64,000 nt of DNA from Ideonella_A intermedia_A (GCA_943370175.1 CALRPU020000006.1:1-64000); one strand, 5' to 3'. Counted from the stretch's first letter, positions 7,161 to 16,004 are shown. Notes: generated from the sequence alone by a model not told the origin. Program-made: numbers and translations.

Positions 7161-8923
7161 TGCTGCGCCGACTGGTCTTGCGCGACTTCGTCATCGTCAC
7201 CGCGCTCGAGGTGGACTTCGGCGGCGGCTTCACCGTGCTGACCGGCGAGACCGGGGCGGGCAAGTCCATCCTGATCGACGCCCTGCAACTGGCCCTGGGC
7301 AGCCGCGGTGACGCCGGCGTCGTGCGCGAAGGCGCTGCGCGCGCCGACATCACCGCCGAGTTCGACCGCCCGACCCGCCTGGCGGGCTGGCTGGCCGACG
7401 GGGGCTTCGACCCGCAGGGGGACGACACCGACGGCCTGCTGCTGCGCCGGGTCATCGACGCCCAGGGCAAGAGCCGGGCCTGGATCAACGGCGGCAGCGC
7501 CACCGTGGCTCAGTTGCGCGAGGTGGCCGACCACCTCGTGGACATCCATGGCCAGCACGCCTGGCAAAGCCTGACCCGCCCCGCGGCCGTGCGCGCCCTG
7601 CTGGACGAGGTGGCCGGCGTCGACCCCACACCGCTGGCGGACGCCCACGGCCGGTGGCGCAGCGCCTGTGAACTGCTGAGCGCGGCCGTCGGCCGCCAGA
7701 CCGAGCACCTGCGCGAGCTGGAGCGCCTGAACTGGCAGATCACCGAGCTGGAACGCCTGGCCCCGGGCGACGACGAGTGGGACGTGCTGAACACCGAGCA
7801 CCGCCGCCTGTCCCACGCCCAATCCTTGATCGATGCCGCGCGCACCGCCCTGGGCGCGGTCAGCGACGACGACACCGCCGCCGACCCGCTGACCCAGCGC
7901 GCCATCGACGCCCTGGCGCCGGCGGTGGCCCTCGACGCGTCCCTGAACGACGCACTCGAGGCGTTGCGCGGGGCCCAGGCCCAGCTGCAAGACGCGGCCC
8001 ACAGCCTGGGCAGCTACCTCCACAAGACCGAGCCCGAACCGGACCGCCTGCAGGAACTGGACGAGCGCCTGGCCGCCTGGATGGGCCTGGCCCGCCGCTA
8101 CCGCCGCCCGCCGGCCGAGTTGCCGGCGCTGCTCGCGCAGTGGCACAGCGAGCGCGCTGCGCTGGACGCGGCATCGGACGCACAGCAGCTTCAGGCGGCG
8201 GTGGACCAGACCCGACGCGACTTCGACGCCCTCGCCCGCCAGGCCACCGCGGCCCGCCGCACCGCTGCACCGCGGCTGGCCGCCGGCATCACCCAGGCGA
8301 TGCAGCAGCTGGGCATGGCGGGTGGGCGCTTCGAGGTGGCCCTGGTGCCGCACGACGCGCCGCAATCCCATGGGGCCGAATCGGTGGAGTTCCTCGTGGC
8401 CGGCCACGAAGGCAGCACACCGCGACCGCTGGGCAAGGTGGCGTCGGGCGGCGAGCTGTCGCGGCTGGCCTTGGCCGTGGCCGTGACCACCAGCGCCGGC
8501 GCCGGCCCGAGCGACGCGGACCGCGCTGCGGTGGGCACCTTGATCTTCGACGAGATCGACTCCGGGGTGGGCGGCGCCGTGGCCGACACCGTGGGCCGCC
8601 TGATGAAGCAACTGGGCCGGGGCCGCCAGGTGATGGCGGTGACGCACCTGCCCCAAGTCGCCGCCTGCGCCGATCAGCACCTGGTGGTCAGCAAGTCGAC
8701 CGAAAGCGGTCAAACCCGCAGCGCCGTAAAGGCGGTGGCGGGCGAGGCGCGGGTGGCCGAGATTGCCCGCATGCTGGGCGGCGAGCGGCTGTCCAGCACC
8801 AGCCTCGCGCACGCCCAGGAGATGCTGGGACGCGGGCTCGAGCCGATGCTGGAAACGTCCACGCCCCCGGCCTCGACGCCCGACACCAAGCCGTCCGCCC
8901 GCACCCGCAGCAAACCCCGATGA
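7160..8923 (+). CDS. recN: DNA repair protein RecN
   Basis: SMC-like ATPase acting early in double-strand break repair. The 587-aa product has Walker A GETGAGKS at residues 29-36, a central coiled-coil-forming region with long Leu/Glu/Arg-rich helices, and the C-terminal ABC signature (ASGGELSRLALA) and Walker B (LIFDEIDSGVGG). It is a little longer than E. coli RecN (553) because of an Ala/Thr/Pro/Ser-rich tail. The start ATG shares a base with the nadK stop codon; a frame extending to 7139 is ignored. Its stop overlaps the start of rapZ (ATGA), continuing an overlapping gene string. No LexA box is obvious within the operon. Confidence 0.95.
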   Translation: MLRRLVLRDFVIVTALEVDFGGGFTVLTGETGAGKSILIDALQLALGSRGDAGVVREGAARADITAEFDRPTRLAGWLADGGFDPQGDDTDGLLLRRVIDAQGKSRAWINGGSATVAQLREVADHLVDIHGQHAWQSLTRPAAVRALLDEVAGVDPTPLADAHGRWRSACELLSAAVGRQTEHLRELERLNWQITELERLAPGDDEWDVLNTEHRRLSHAQSLIDAARTALGAVSDDDTAADPLTQRAIDALAPAVALDASLNDALEALRGAQAQLQDAAHSLGSYLHKTEPEPDRLQELDERLAAWMGLARRYRRPPAELPALLAQWHSERAALDAASDAQQLQAAVDQTRRDFDALARQATAARRTAAPRLAAGITQAMQQLGMAGGRFEVALVPHDAPQSHGAESVEFLVAGHEGSTPRPLGKVASGGELSRLALAVAVTTSAGAGPSDADRAAVGTLIFDEIDSGVGGAVADTVGRLMKQLGRGRQVMAVTHLPQVAACADQHLVVSKSTESGQTRSAVKAVAGEARVAEIARMLGGERLSSTSLAHAQEMLGRGLEPMLETSTPPASTPDTKPSARTRSKPR

Positions 8924-9891
8924 GCGAGCCCGCCGCCCCGCACCACGGTTCCATGGACGCCACGGCCGCCACCGCGCCGGCCGACGCCCGCGACCACGCC
9001 ACCGCCGACAACCGCGCACGCCAGGTGGTGGTGGTCACCGGCATCTCCGGCTCGGGCAAATCCGTGGCCTTGCATGCGCTCGAAGACGCCGGCTTCTTCT
9101 GCGTGGACAACCTGCCCCCCGAACTGCTGCCCCAGTTCATGGCCCTGGAGCAGGCGCGCATCCACCGCCGGCTCGCGGTGGCCGTGGACGCGCGCACCGC
9201 CAGCTCGCTGCCCACCCTGCTGCCGCTGATCAACAAACTGCGCGCCGAGGGGGTGCAGGTGCGCAGCATCTTCCTCGACGCCAGCACCGACGCGCTGGTG
9301 CGCCGGTTCTCGGAGACACGGCGGCCGCACCCGCTGTCCCAGGGCGCCCACCTGCGGTACGCCCAGGACGGCCCGCGCCCCGCCCTCATCGAGGCCATCG
9401 AACTGGAGCGCGAATTGCTGGCCGAGCTGCGCGCGGTGTCGACCGTGCTCGACACCAGCCAGCTGCGGCCGGCGCAACTGCGGCTGTGGCTGAGCGACCT
9501 GGTGAAGGTCGAGGCCAGCCGCCTGACGCTGGTCTTCGAGTCCTTCGCCTTCAAGTACGGCGTGCCACTGGACGCCGACCTGGTGTTCGACGTGCGCGTG
9601 CTGCCCAACCCCTACTACGAGCCCAGCCTGCGCCCGCTCAACGGCCGCGATGGGCCCGTGAGGGACTATCTGGCCCCACAGGCCGACGTTCAGGACATGC
9701 TCGACCAGATCGACGCCTTCATCACGCGCTGGCTGCCCAAGTTTGGCGCCGACCAGCGCAGCTACCTCACCGTGGCCATTGGCTGCACGGGCGGCCAGCA
9801 CCGCTCGGTCTACATGGTCGAAACGCTGGCCAAACGCTTCCGTCAACGCACGGTCTGCCTGATTCGGCACCGGGAACTCGATGAGCGCTGA
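8920..9891 (+). CDS. rapZ: RNase adapter / nucleotide-binding protein RapZ
   Basis: P-loop protein of the RapZ (YvcJ) family. In enteric bacteria RapZ steers RNase E to the GlmZ small RNA and so controls glucosamine-6-phosphate synthase; in other bacteria its role is less clear. The 323-aa product has Walker A GISGSGKS at residues 41-48, the DNLPPELLPQF segment, and the C-terminal domain with YLTVAIGCTGGQHRSV. It has about 30 extra N-terminal residues compared with typical 285-290 aa members; an internal ATG at 8953 would remove 11 of them. The ATGA overlap with recN and the 11-base overlap with the next gene indicate cotranscription. The ptsN and hprK genes often found next to rapZ are not here. 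Confidence 0.92.
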   Translation: MSEPAAPHHGSMDATAATAPADARDHATADNRARQVVVVTGISGSGKSVALHALEDAGFFCVDNLPPELLPQFMALEQARIHRRLAVAVDARTASSLPTLLPLINKLRAEGVQVRSIFLDASTDALVRRFSETRRPHPLSQGAHLRYAQDGPRPALIEAIELERELLAELRAVSTVLDTSQLRPAQLRLWLSDLVKVEASRLTLVFESFAFKYGVPLDADLVFDVRVLPNPYYEPSLRPLNGRDGPVRDYLAPQADVQDMLDQIDAFITRWLPKFGADQRSYLTVAIGCTGGQHRSVYMVETLAKRFRQRTVCLIRHRELDER

Positions 9892-10516
9892 GCCCGCGTC
9901 CCGCCCGGACGGCGACCGATTGGAGTTGCCGCTGTTCCCACTGCAGTCGGTGCTGTTTCCCGGCGGCCTGCTGGGGTTGAAGGTGTTCGAGGCCCGCTAC
10001 CTGGACCTGATCAGCCGGTGCCTGCGCACCGGCTCGGGCTTCGGCGTGGTCGCCCTGCGCGCCGGCACCGAAGTGCGCCAGCCGGACGAGCCCGTGGCGC
10101 TTGAAAACGTGGGCACGGTCGCCGACATCCTGGAGGTGGACAGCCCGCAAAGCGGCATCCTGACGGTGCGCTGCCGTGGCGGTGGGCGCTTTGCCACGCA
10201 CGCGGTGCGCCAGCTGCCCGATGGCCTGTGGGTGGCCGAGGTCAGCCGCCTCGACGACGACGAGCCTGTTCACCCTGGCGAATTGCAGCGCGCCGCCCAG
10301 GCACTGTCGAATGCCATCGAGGCCTTGAAGGCACAGGGCGCGGAGCCCTTCTTGCCACCCTGGCGGCTCGACGACGCCGGCTGGGTCGCCAACCGCTGGT
10401 GCGAGATCCTGCCGATCTCGGTGGCGGCCAAGCAGAAGCTGATGGCACTGGACGACCCGCTGGTCCGGCTTCGCCTCGTTGACGATTACTTGCGCAACAA
10501 GGGCGTGGTCGGCTGA
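9881..10516 (+). CDS. LON substrate-binding domain protein (Lon N-domain only)
   Basis: A 211-aa protein consisting of the Lon/PUA-like N-terminal domain without the AAA+ and protease parts. The start of the domain is clear (LPLFPLQSVLFPGG, then LKVFEARYLDLI). Stand-alone proteins of this type are common in proteobacteria, and their function is not established; binding to unfolded proteins or modulation of proteolysis is only an inference from the domain. The gene begins 11 bases before the rapZ stop, so it is the last member of the nadK-recN-rapZ string. It converges on mutY with 15 bases between the stops. Confidence 0.88.
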   Translation: MSAEPASRPDGDRLELPLFPLQSVLFPGGLLGLKVFEARYLDLISRCLRTGSGFGVVALRAGTEVRQPDEPVALENVGTVADILEVDSPQSGILTVRCRGGGRFATHAVRQLPDGLWVAEVSRLDDDEPVHPGELQRAAQALSNAIEALKAQGAEPFLPPWRLDDAGWVANRWCEILPISVAAKQKLMALDDPLVRLRLVDDYLRNKGVVG

Positions 10517-10531
10517 GGGGCGCGGCCGCCG

Positions 10532-11656
10532 CTAACGCAACTGCGGCAGCAGCTTGCGCACCGCCGCGGACAGGCCCAACGCGGCCAGCGCCTGATCATC
10601 GGCCCAACGGCAAGGCTGGGCTGCTTCGCCATGAGGCGTGGCGATCGGGTGGGTGATTGCGTTGGCGATTCCCGTGGCTTGGGCCTCGTCCAGCGCGTCT
10701 TGCAGCTCGATCACCACCGGGTGCAGGGTCCAGTCGAGGTGGGTCATGATGTGGGTGAAGGGCGGGAGGCTGCGCCGCGGTCCGGGCAGCTGGGCGGTGG
10801 CCGCCTCCAGCGACTCGCTGGCATCGAACTCGGGCAGGCTCCACAGCCCGGCCCAGATCCCGGTGTCGGGCCGCTGGGTCAGCCACAACGCCCCGTGCCA
10901 GCGCAGGGCCAGCCACCAGCTGCGGCGCTGCTGGCGCTTGGTCTTGCGGGTCTTGACGGGAAAGCGCTCGGGCTGACCACTGCGCCGGGCCGCGCACAAG
11001 GGCAGCGCAGGGCACAGCAGGCAGCTCGGCGACCGCTGGGTGCAGACCGTCGCACCCAGGTCCATCAAGCCCTGGGTGTAGGCCTCGATGCCGCGTTCGG
11101 GCAACAGGCGGGTGGCCTCGTCCCACAGCGCGCGTTCATGGGCGGCCACCGCCAGGTCGCGGTCGAACCCCAGCAGCCGACTGAGCACCCGCTTGACGTT
11201 GCCGTCCAGGATGGCCACGCGTTCACCGAAGCAGAAGGCCGCGATCGCCGCCGCGGTGGACCGCCCGATGCCCGGCAGTTGTGCCAGCACCGCGGCGCGG
11301 TCGGGAAACCGCCCACCATGCTGCTGCATCACCACCTGCGCACAGCGGTGCAGGTTGCGCGCCCGGCTGTAATAGCCCAGCCCGCTCCACAGGCCCAGCA
11401 CGTCGTCGAGCGGCGCGGCCGCCAGGCTCGCGACGTCGGGGAACCGCTGCAGGAAACGGTCGTAGTAGCCCAGCACCGTCACCACCTGGGTCTGCTGCAG
11501 CATGATTTCCGACAGCCAGACGCGGTACGGGTCGCGGGTGCCCTGCCAAGGCAGGTGGTGTCGGCCGTCGGCCGCCTGCCAGGCGATCAGGCGAGTGGCG
11601 AAGTCCGCGTTGCCGGACGAGAAGGCGGACAAGGCATCGGTTGCGGGGGCGGTCAT
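10532..11656 (-). CDS. mutY: A/G-specific adenine DNA glycosylase MutY
   Basis: Removes adenine mispaired with 8-oxoguanine. The 374-aa product has the catalytic Glu in VWLSEIMLQQTQV (E50), a helix-hairpin-helix with LPGIGRSTAAAI, the catalytic Asp in ILDGNVKRVL (D151), and the [4Fe-4S] cluster ligands C205, C212, C215 and C221 in the spacing C-x6-C-x2-C-x5-C. A C-terminal NUDIX-like 8-oxoG recognition domain follows. I chose the ATG at 11656 because it overlaps the mutM stop (ATGA); an ATG at 11668 would add four residues. mutM and mutY form a two-gene operon that handles oxidised guanine from both sides of the base pair. Confidence 0.95.
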   Translation of the reverse strand: MTAPATDALSAFSSGNADFATRLIAWQAADGRHHLPWQGTRDPYRVWLSEIMLQQTQVVTVLGYYDRFLQRFPDVASLAAAPLDDVLGLWSGLGYYSRARNLHRCAQVVMQQHGGRFPDRAAVLAQLPGIGRSTAAAIAAFCFGERVAILDGNVKRVLSRLLGFDRDLAVAAHERALWDEATRLLPERGIEAYTQGLMDLGATVCTQRSPSCLLCPALPLCAARRSGQPERFPVKTRKTKRQQRRSWWLALRWHGALWLTQRPDTGIWAGLWSLPEFDASESLEAATAQLPGPRRSLPPFTHIMTHLDWTLHPVVIELQDALDEAQATGIANAITHPIATPHGEAAQPCRWADDQALAALGLSAAVRKLLPQLR

Positions 11657-12474
11657 CGGCGCTGGCATCCGGCACAGAAAAAAGTGGACCGCTGCGCCTG
11701 CACGATGCGGCGAATGGTGCCGCCGCAGCGCGTGCAGGTGTCGCCCTCGCGTCCATAGACCCGCGCCTGCAGCTGGAAGCGGCCGGACATCCCGTGCGCG
11801 TCCCGGAAATCGCGCAGCGTGGACCCGCCCAGCGCCAGCGCCTGCGCCAGCGTGTCGCGAATGGCCGCCGCCAGCAAAGCGCTGCGTGGGCGGCTCAGGG
11901 CGTCGCTGCGGGTGCGCGGGTCGATGGCCGCGGTGTGCAGGGCTTCGCAGGCGTAGATGTTGCCGGCGCCCACCACGATGTCGCCACCCAGCAAAGCGGT
12001 TTTCACGGCCACGCGCCGACGCTTCAGTGCGGCGTGCAGGTAGAGGCCGGTGAACGCCGGATCAAAGGGTTCGATCCCCAGGCCGCCCAGCAGCTTGCCC
12101 GCCGGGCCGCTGGCCAGGTCGGGCGACCACACCACCGCCCCAAAGCGCCGCGGGTCGGTGAGGCGCAGCACGCCACGCGTGGTGTGCAGGTCGAAGTGAT
12201 CGTGTGCGCCGGGCGCCGCCAGTCGAGCCCCGTCGTCAAACGCCAGCGAGCCCGACATGCCCAGGTGCATCAGCAGCCCGCCGCGCTCGAGCGGCAGCCA
12301 CAGGTACTTGCCCCGCCGGCTCACGGCACCAACCTGGTGACCGATCAGGCCCGCCGGGTCGCAGCCCAGCGGCCAACGCAAGGGTTTGCCCAGGCGCACG
12401 GCCAGCACGCGGGCGCCCTCGATGCGGTCGGCAAAACTCTGGCGGGTGATCTCGACCTCGGGCAACTCAGGCAT
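11653..12474 (-). CDS. mutM: Formamidopyrimidine-DNA glycosylase MutM (Fpg)
   Basis: Bifunctional glycosylase/AP lyase that excises 8-oxoguanine and formamidopyrimidines. The 273-aa product begins MPELPEVE, giving the catalytic N-terminal Pro and the adjacent Glu after Met removal. MHLGMSGSL, a helix-two-turns-helix region and a C-terminal zinc finger with two CxxC pairs (CTRCGG and CAGC) are all present. The start is fixed by the obligatory Pro; the frame is open upstream to 12579 but this is not coding. A -10-like GATAAT (12481-12486) ends six bases before the ATG and there is no ribosome site, so the message may be leaderless. The TPR gene is divergent. Confidence 0.97.
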   Translation of the reverse strand: MPELPEVEITRQSFADRIEGARVLAVRLGKPLRWPLGCDPAGLIGHQVGAVSRRGKYLWLPLERGGLLMHLGMSGSLAFDDGARLAAPGAHDHFDLHTTRGVLRLTDPRRFGAVVWSPDLASGPAGKLLGGLGIEPFDPAFTGLYLHAALKRRRVAVKTALLGGDIVVGAGNIYACEALHTAAIDPRTRSDALSRPRSALLAAAIRDTLAQALALGGSTLRDFRDAHGMSGRFQLQARVYGREGDTCTRCGGTIRRIVQAQRSTFFCAGCQRR

Positions 12475-12577
12475 CGGGGAATTATCCCGAAGCGGCCGGG
12501 TCCATCGGGTGCGGACCCGCGCAGCGCAAGGGCGGTGGGCCCCCTCTAGAATGCAAAACGAGCCACAGGAGCCCACC

Positions 12578-14413
12578 ATGCCCGCCTCAGTTCCCGATCA
12601 GACAGCGCGCTCCGCCTCACCCGGGCATGCCCGCTTCGGCTGGGGCGGCCTGGCGTTGGCGGCCGCGCTGGCCTGCGGCAGCGCGGGGGCCCAGACGGCC
12701 CCGTCCACCGACCTGGACCGCGCCGTGGCGGCCAAGGCCGACGTCGAGAATTCATCGCTCGACGCCACCCTGTTCTACCAACTGCTGATCGGCGAGATGG
12801 AGCTCCGCGCCGGCGCGCCCGGGTCTGCCTTCGAGCTGATCCTGGACGCCGCCCGCAAGGAAAAGGACGAGCAGCTGTTCAAGCGCGCCACCGACATCGC
12901 CCTGCAAGCCCGGGCCGGTGACCAGGCGGTGGTGGCGGCCCGCGCCTGGCGGACCACGGTCCCGGAGTCGCTGGACGCGCACCGCTACCTGATCCAGCTG
13001 CTCGTGGCGCTGAACAAGCCGGCCGAAACCGCCGAGCCACTGAAGTCGCTGCTGCAGCTGACGCCCGCGGGCGAGAGAACGCCGTTGATCAACTCGCTGC
13101 CGCGCTTCTACGCCACGGCCGCCGACCGCAAGGCCGTGCCGCCGCTGCTGGAGCAGGTGCTCGAGCCCTACCGCAGCAACCCGGTCACCCGCATCGCGGT
13201 GCTGCAGGCGCTGGCCGGCAGCTGGCTGGCCGCCGAAGAGCCCGCCAAGGCGCTGGACCTGGCGCGCCAGGCCCAACAGCTTGAACCCGCGTCCGACGCG
13301 CCCGCCCTGCTGGCCCTTCAAATGCTGCCCGGCACCCCCGCCGCCGAAGAACTGGTCCTCGCCCACCTGAAGGCCCGTCCCGACAACAGCGGCCTGCGCA
13401 TGCTGTACGCCCGCGTGCTCAGCGGCGCCCAGCGCTACGTCGAGGCCATCGCCCAGCTTGAGACCGTGACCCGCACCGACCCGAAACGGGGTTCGCCCTG
13501 GCTGACGCTGGGCGCGCTGCAGTTGGAGCTGAAGCAATCGAAGGCGGCCACCGAATCGCTGAAGCAGTTTCTCGCCGTGACCGACGCCGACGGCAGCGCC
13601 GCGGCCGCCGAGCCCCGCGATGACGACGAACCCAGCACCGTCGAACAGGCCCGAACCCAGGCTTGGCTCATGCTGGCCCAATCCGCCGAGCAGCAAGGGG
13701 ACTTCAAGGCGGCGGAGTCCTGGCTGTCCAAGGTGGACAACCCGCAACGCCTGCTTGACGTGCAACAGCGCCGCGCCTCTCTGCTGGCACGGCAAGGCAA
13801 GGTCAAGGAAGCCAGGGCGCTCATCAGCCAGCTGCCGGAGCGCGACGCCGAGGCCGCCCGCGCCAAGGTGTTCGCCGAGGCCCAGTTGCTGCGCGAAGCC
13901 AAGCTGTGGAAGGACGCGTTCGACGTGCTCGGCCGTGGGCTGGACCGCTTTGCCAACGACACCGACCTGATGTACGAGCAGTCGATGCTGGCCGAGAAGC
14001 TCAACCGCCTCGACGAGATGGAGCGCCTGCTGCGCAAGGTCATCGAGCTCAAGCCGGACCACCACCACGCTTACAACGCACTGGGCTACTCGCTGGCCGA
14101 GCGCAAGGTGCGCCTGCCAGAGGCCAAGCAACTGATTCAGAAGGCCTTGAGCCTGGCACCTGGTGACCCCTTCATCACCGACAGCCTGGGCTGGGTGGAG
14201 TACCGCCTGGGCAACACCCAGGAGGCGCTGCGCTTGCTGCGCGAGGCCTACAAGAGCCGGCCGGACACCGAGATCGGCGCGCACCTGGGTGAAGTGCTGT
14301 GGGTCAGCGGTCAGACCGACGAAGCCCGGCGCATCTGGCGCGAGGCGCGTGGCCGCGACGCGGCCAATGACGTGCTGCGAGAAACCCTGGCCCGGCTGCG
14401 CGCGGACCTGTGA
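12578..14413 (+). CDS. Exported tetratricopeptide repeat protein
   Basis: A 611-aa protein with an N-terminal signal sequence (hydrophobic segment GGLALAAALACGSAGAQ) followed by many TPR-like helix pairs through to the C terminus, including the readable repeat around ALGYSLAERKVRLPEAKQLI. It is probably a periplasmic or membrane-anchored scaffold; the target is unknown. The start ATG has ACAGGAG at 12565-12571. An upstream ATG at 12551 sits inside a -10-like TAGAAT (12547-12552) and is rejected. The TPR-lolB-ispE gene order recurs in Burkholderiales, and the 3' end overlaps lolB by GTGA. A role in outer-membrane or lipoprotein assembly is suggested only by the neighbour. Confidence 0.85.
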   Translation: MPASVPDQTARSASPGHARFGWGGLALAAALACGSAGAQTAPSTDLDRAVAAKADVENSSLDATLFYQLLIGEMELRAGAPGSAFELILDAARKEKDEQLFKRATDIALQARAGDQAVVAARAWRTTVPESLDAHRYLIQLLVALNKPAETAEPLKSLLQLTPAGERTPLINSLPRFYATAADRKAVPPLLEQVLEPYRSNPVTRIAVLQALAGSWLAAEEPAKALDLARQAQQLEPASDAPALLALQMLPGTPAAEELVLAHLKARPDNSGLRMLYARVLSGAQRYVEAIAQLETVTRTDPKRGSPWLTLGALQLELKQSKAATESLKQFLAVTDADGSAAAAEPRDDDEPSTVEQARTQAWLMLAQSAEQQGDFKAAESWLSKVDNPQRLLDVQQRRASLLARQGKVKEARALISQLPERDAEAARAKVFAEAQLLREAKLWKDAFDVLGRGLDRFANDTDLMYEQSMLAEKLNRLDEMERLLRKVIELKPDHHHAYNALGYSLAERKVRLPEAKQLIQKALSLAPGDPFITDSLGWVEYRLGNTQEALRLLREAYKSRPDTEIGAHLGEVLWVSGQTDEARRIWREARGRDAANDVLRETLARLRADL

Positions 14414-14943
14414 TCGGACTGTCGCGCGCGTGCGGCTTGGTGGCGGCCGTGGCCCTGGTGGCAGGCTGCGCCACGCGTCCCATCGCCCCATTGGCCGCGA
14501 ACGAGCAAGTCGTGACCGGCCGGCTGGCGGTGCGCATCGCCGCTCACGGCCCATCGGCCGAGCGCGCGGCCACGATGAGCTTCGAATTGCGCGGCGCCCC
14601 CACCGTCGGCCGGCTGGACCTCAGCACGCCGCTGGGCAGCACGGTGGCGCAGGCGCGCTGGTCACCCGGCGAGGTGGTGCTGAGCACGCCGCAGGGCGAC
14701 CAGCGCTTTGCCGATCTGGACAGTCTGAGCCGCGAAACCCTGGGCGAGGTGGTGCCGGTGGCCGCCCTGTTCGATTGGCTGCGCGGGCGTCCCTGGCCCG
14801 GCGCCGCCCACCAGGGCCTGGGCACGGGCTTCGAGCAGCTCGGCTGGCGGGTCGACCTGAGCAGGCTGCCGGATGGCCAGGTGCTGGCCACCCGCGACGC
14901 GGCGCCCAAGGTGACGGTGCGCGCCCTTGTCGATCCTTCCTGA
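14410..14943 (+). CDS. lolB: Outer-membrane lipoprotein receptor LolB
   Basis: Receives lipoproteins from the periplasmic carrier LolA and inserts them into the outer membrane. The 177-aa precursor has a lipoprotein signal peptide with lipobox LVAGC (Cys20 is the predicted lipidated residue). The mature part follows the LolB pattern: VTGRLAVR, a beta-rich middle, and FDWLRGRPWPG. The start is a GTG overlapping the TPR stop codon, so translation is probably coupled. ispE follows 27 bases downstream. The family is divergent in sequence; gene order and lipobox support the call. Confidence 0.9.
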   Translation: MIGLSRACGLVAAVALVAGCATRPIAPLAANEQVVTGRLAVRIAAHGPSAERAATMSFELRGAPTVGRLDLSTPLGSTVAQARWSPGEVVLSTPQGDQRFADLDSLSRETLGEVVPVAALFDWLRGRPWPGAAHQGLGTGFEQLGWRVDLSRLPDGQVLATRDAAPKVTVRALVDPS

Positions 14944-14970
14944 CAACGCCGTTCAGTCCACCCGCCACCC

Positions 14971-15870
14971 ATGGCCTTGCACTCGCTTCACGACGTCCCC
15001 GCCCCCGCCAAGCTCAACCTGTTCCTGCACGTGGTGGGCCGGCGAGAGGATGGCTACCACCTGCTGCAATCGGTCTTCGTGCTGATCGACTGGTGCGACA
15101 CCCTGCACTTCGAACGGCGCAGCGACGGCCGCCTGACGCGCGAAGACCTGAGCACCCCGCTGCCCGATGACGACTTGTGCTTGCGCGCCGCGCGGGCCCT
15201 GCAGGCCGCCACCGGCTGCACGCTGGGCGCGCACATCGCCATCGACAAGCAGGTGCCCAGCGGCGCAGGACTGGGCGGCGGCAGCTCCGACGCCGCCAGC
15301 ACCCTGCTCGCCTTGAACCGGCTGTGGGGCCTGGGCCTGCCACGGGCGAGTCTGCTGCAGATCGCGCTGGGGCTCGGTGCGGACGTGCCCTTTTTCGTGG
15401 GCGGACACAACGCCTGGGTCGAAGGCATTGGCGAGCGGCTGCACCCCATCGCGACACCCGCGCAGTGGCTCGCCGTGGTCAAGCCGGGCACCAGCATCGA
15501 GACCCGATCCATTTTTGGCAGTCCCCTGCTGGCGCGCGACACAGAAGCTGCTATACTCTCGGGCTTTCTTGCATGCGACGGGTTGGCGCAGCTTGCTGAA
15601 GGTTACGGCCGCAATGATTTGCAGCCGCCAGCCGAAGCGGCATGCCACGAAGTCACCGAAGTGTGTCGTTGGTTGGAGGCGCAATTTGGCAACAGCCGCA
15701 TGTCCGGTTCGGGCAGCGCGGTGTTTGCAAGAGCAGGTTTGAGATTGAACAGCGACGGCACCGAGCGCCCACCCACGGCGACACTCCCGCAGGCACTGCC
15801 AGCGGGCTGGGTGGGCAGGATGTGCCGAAGCCTTGAAAGCCATCCCCTTGTGGAATGGATTCAGGACTGA
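14971..15870 (+). CDS. ispE: 4-diphosphocytidyl-2-C-methyl-D-erythritol kinase
   Basis: GHMP-family kinase of the non-mevalonate isoprenoid pathway; phosphorylates CDP-ME with ATP. The 299-aa product has the early PAPAKLNLFLHVVGRREDGYH segment, the ATP-binding PSGAGLGGGSSDAA loop at residues 96-109, GADVPFFV, and the C-terminal GRNDLQ and SRMSGSGSAVFA motifs. It follows lolB closely and is likely cotranscribed. Bases 15541-15730 are visibly less GC-rich than the surroundings and contain an extended -10 element (separate entry) that may serve the downstream tRNA-Gln. The reading frame is intact through this segment. Confidence 0.96.
   Translation: MALHSLHDVPAPAKLNLFLHVVGRREDGYHLLQSVFVLIDWCDTLHFERRSDGRLTREDLSTPLPDDDLCLRAARALQAATGCTLGAHIAIDKQVPSGAGLGGGSSDAASTLLALNRLWGLGLPRASLLQIALGLGADVPFFVGGHNAWVEGIGERLHPIATPAQWLAVVKPGTSIETRSIFGSPLLARDTEAAILSGFLACDGLAQLAEGYGRNDLQPPAEAACHEVTEVCRWLEAQFGNSRMSGSGSAVFARAGLRLNSDGTERPPTATLPQALPAGWVGRMCRSLESHPLVEWIQD
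15549..15557 (+). promoter_or_regulatory. Possible internal promoter for tRNA-Gln
   Basis: TG at 15549-15550, one base, then TATACT at 15552-15557 forms an extended -10 element inside ispE, followed by a T- and C-containing stretch. I see no good -35 box, which extended -10 promoters can tolerate. It is oriented towards tRNA-Gln, whose mature 5' end is about 370 bases downstream. The call is a motif-based guess. Confidence 0.35.
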
Positions 15871-15927
15871 TCGCTGGGCAGCCACGCTGCCAAGGTTAAG
15901 GCCATCGACCTCGTCGGTGGCCTGTGT

Positions 15928-16004
15928 AGGGGAGTCGCCAAGTTGGTTAAGGCATCGGATTTTGATTCCGACATGCGAGGGTTCGAGTCCTTCCTCCCCT
16001 GCCA
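15928..16004 (+). tRNA. tRNA-Gln (UUG)
   Basis: A 77-nt cloverleaf with encoded CCA. Acceptor AGGGGAG pairs with CTCCCCT, discriminator G73; D-arm GCC...GGC; anticodon stem TCGGA/TCCGA with loop TTTTGAT, giving anticodon UUG; T-loop TTCGAGT. G73 and G2-C71 and G3-C70 agree with known glutamine identity elements. The first pair is A1-U72 where E. coli tRNA-Gln has U1-A72. It lies between ispE and prs, the usual place in Burkholderiales. Confidence 0.95.

Noticed and set aside
7112..9019. 635-codon open frame on the minus strand
   Set aside because: Antisense to recN; no homology by eye.
12752..14554. 600-codon open frame on the minus strand
   Set aside because: Antisense to the TPR gene; low-complexity Gly/Gln/Arg/Leu composition without motifs.
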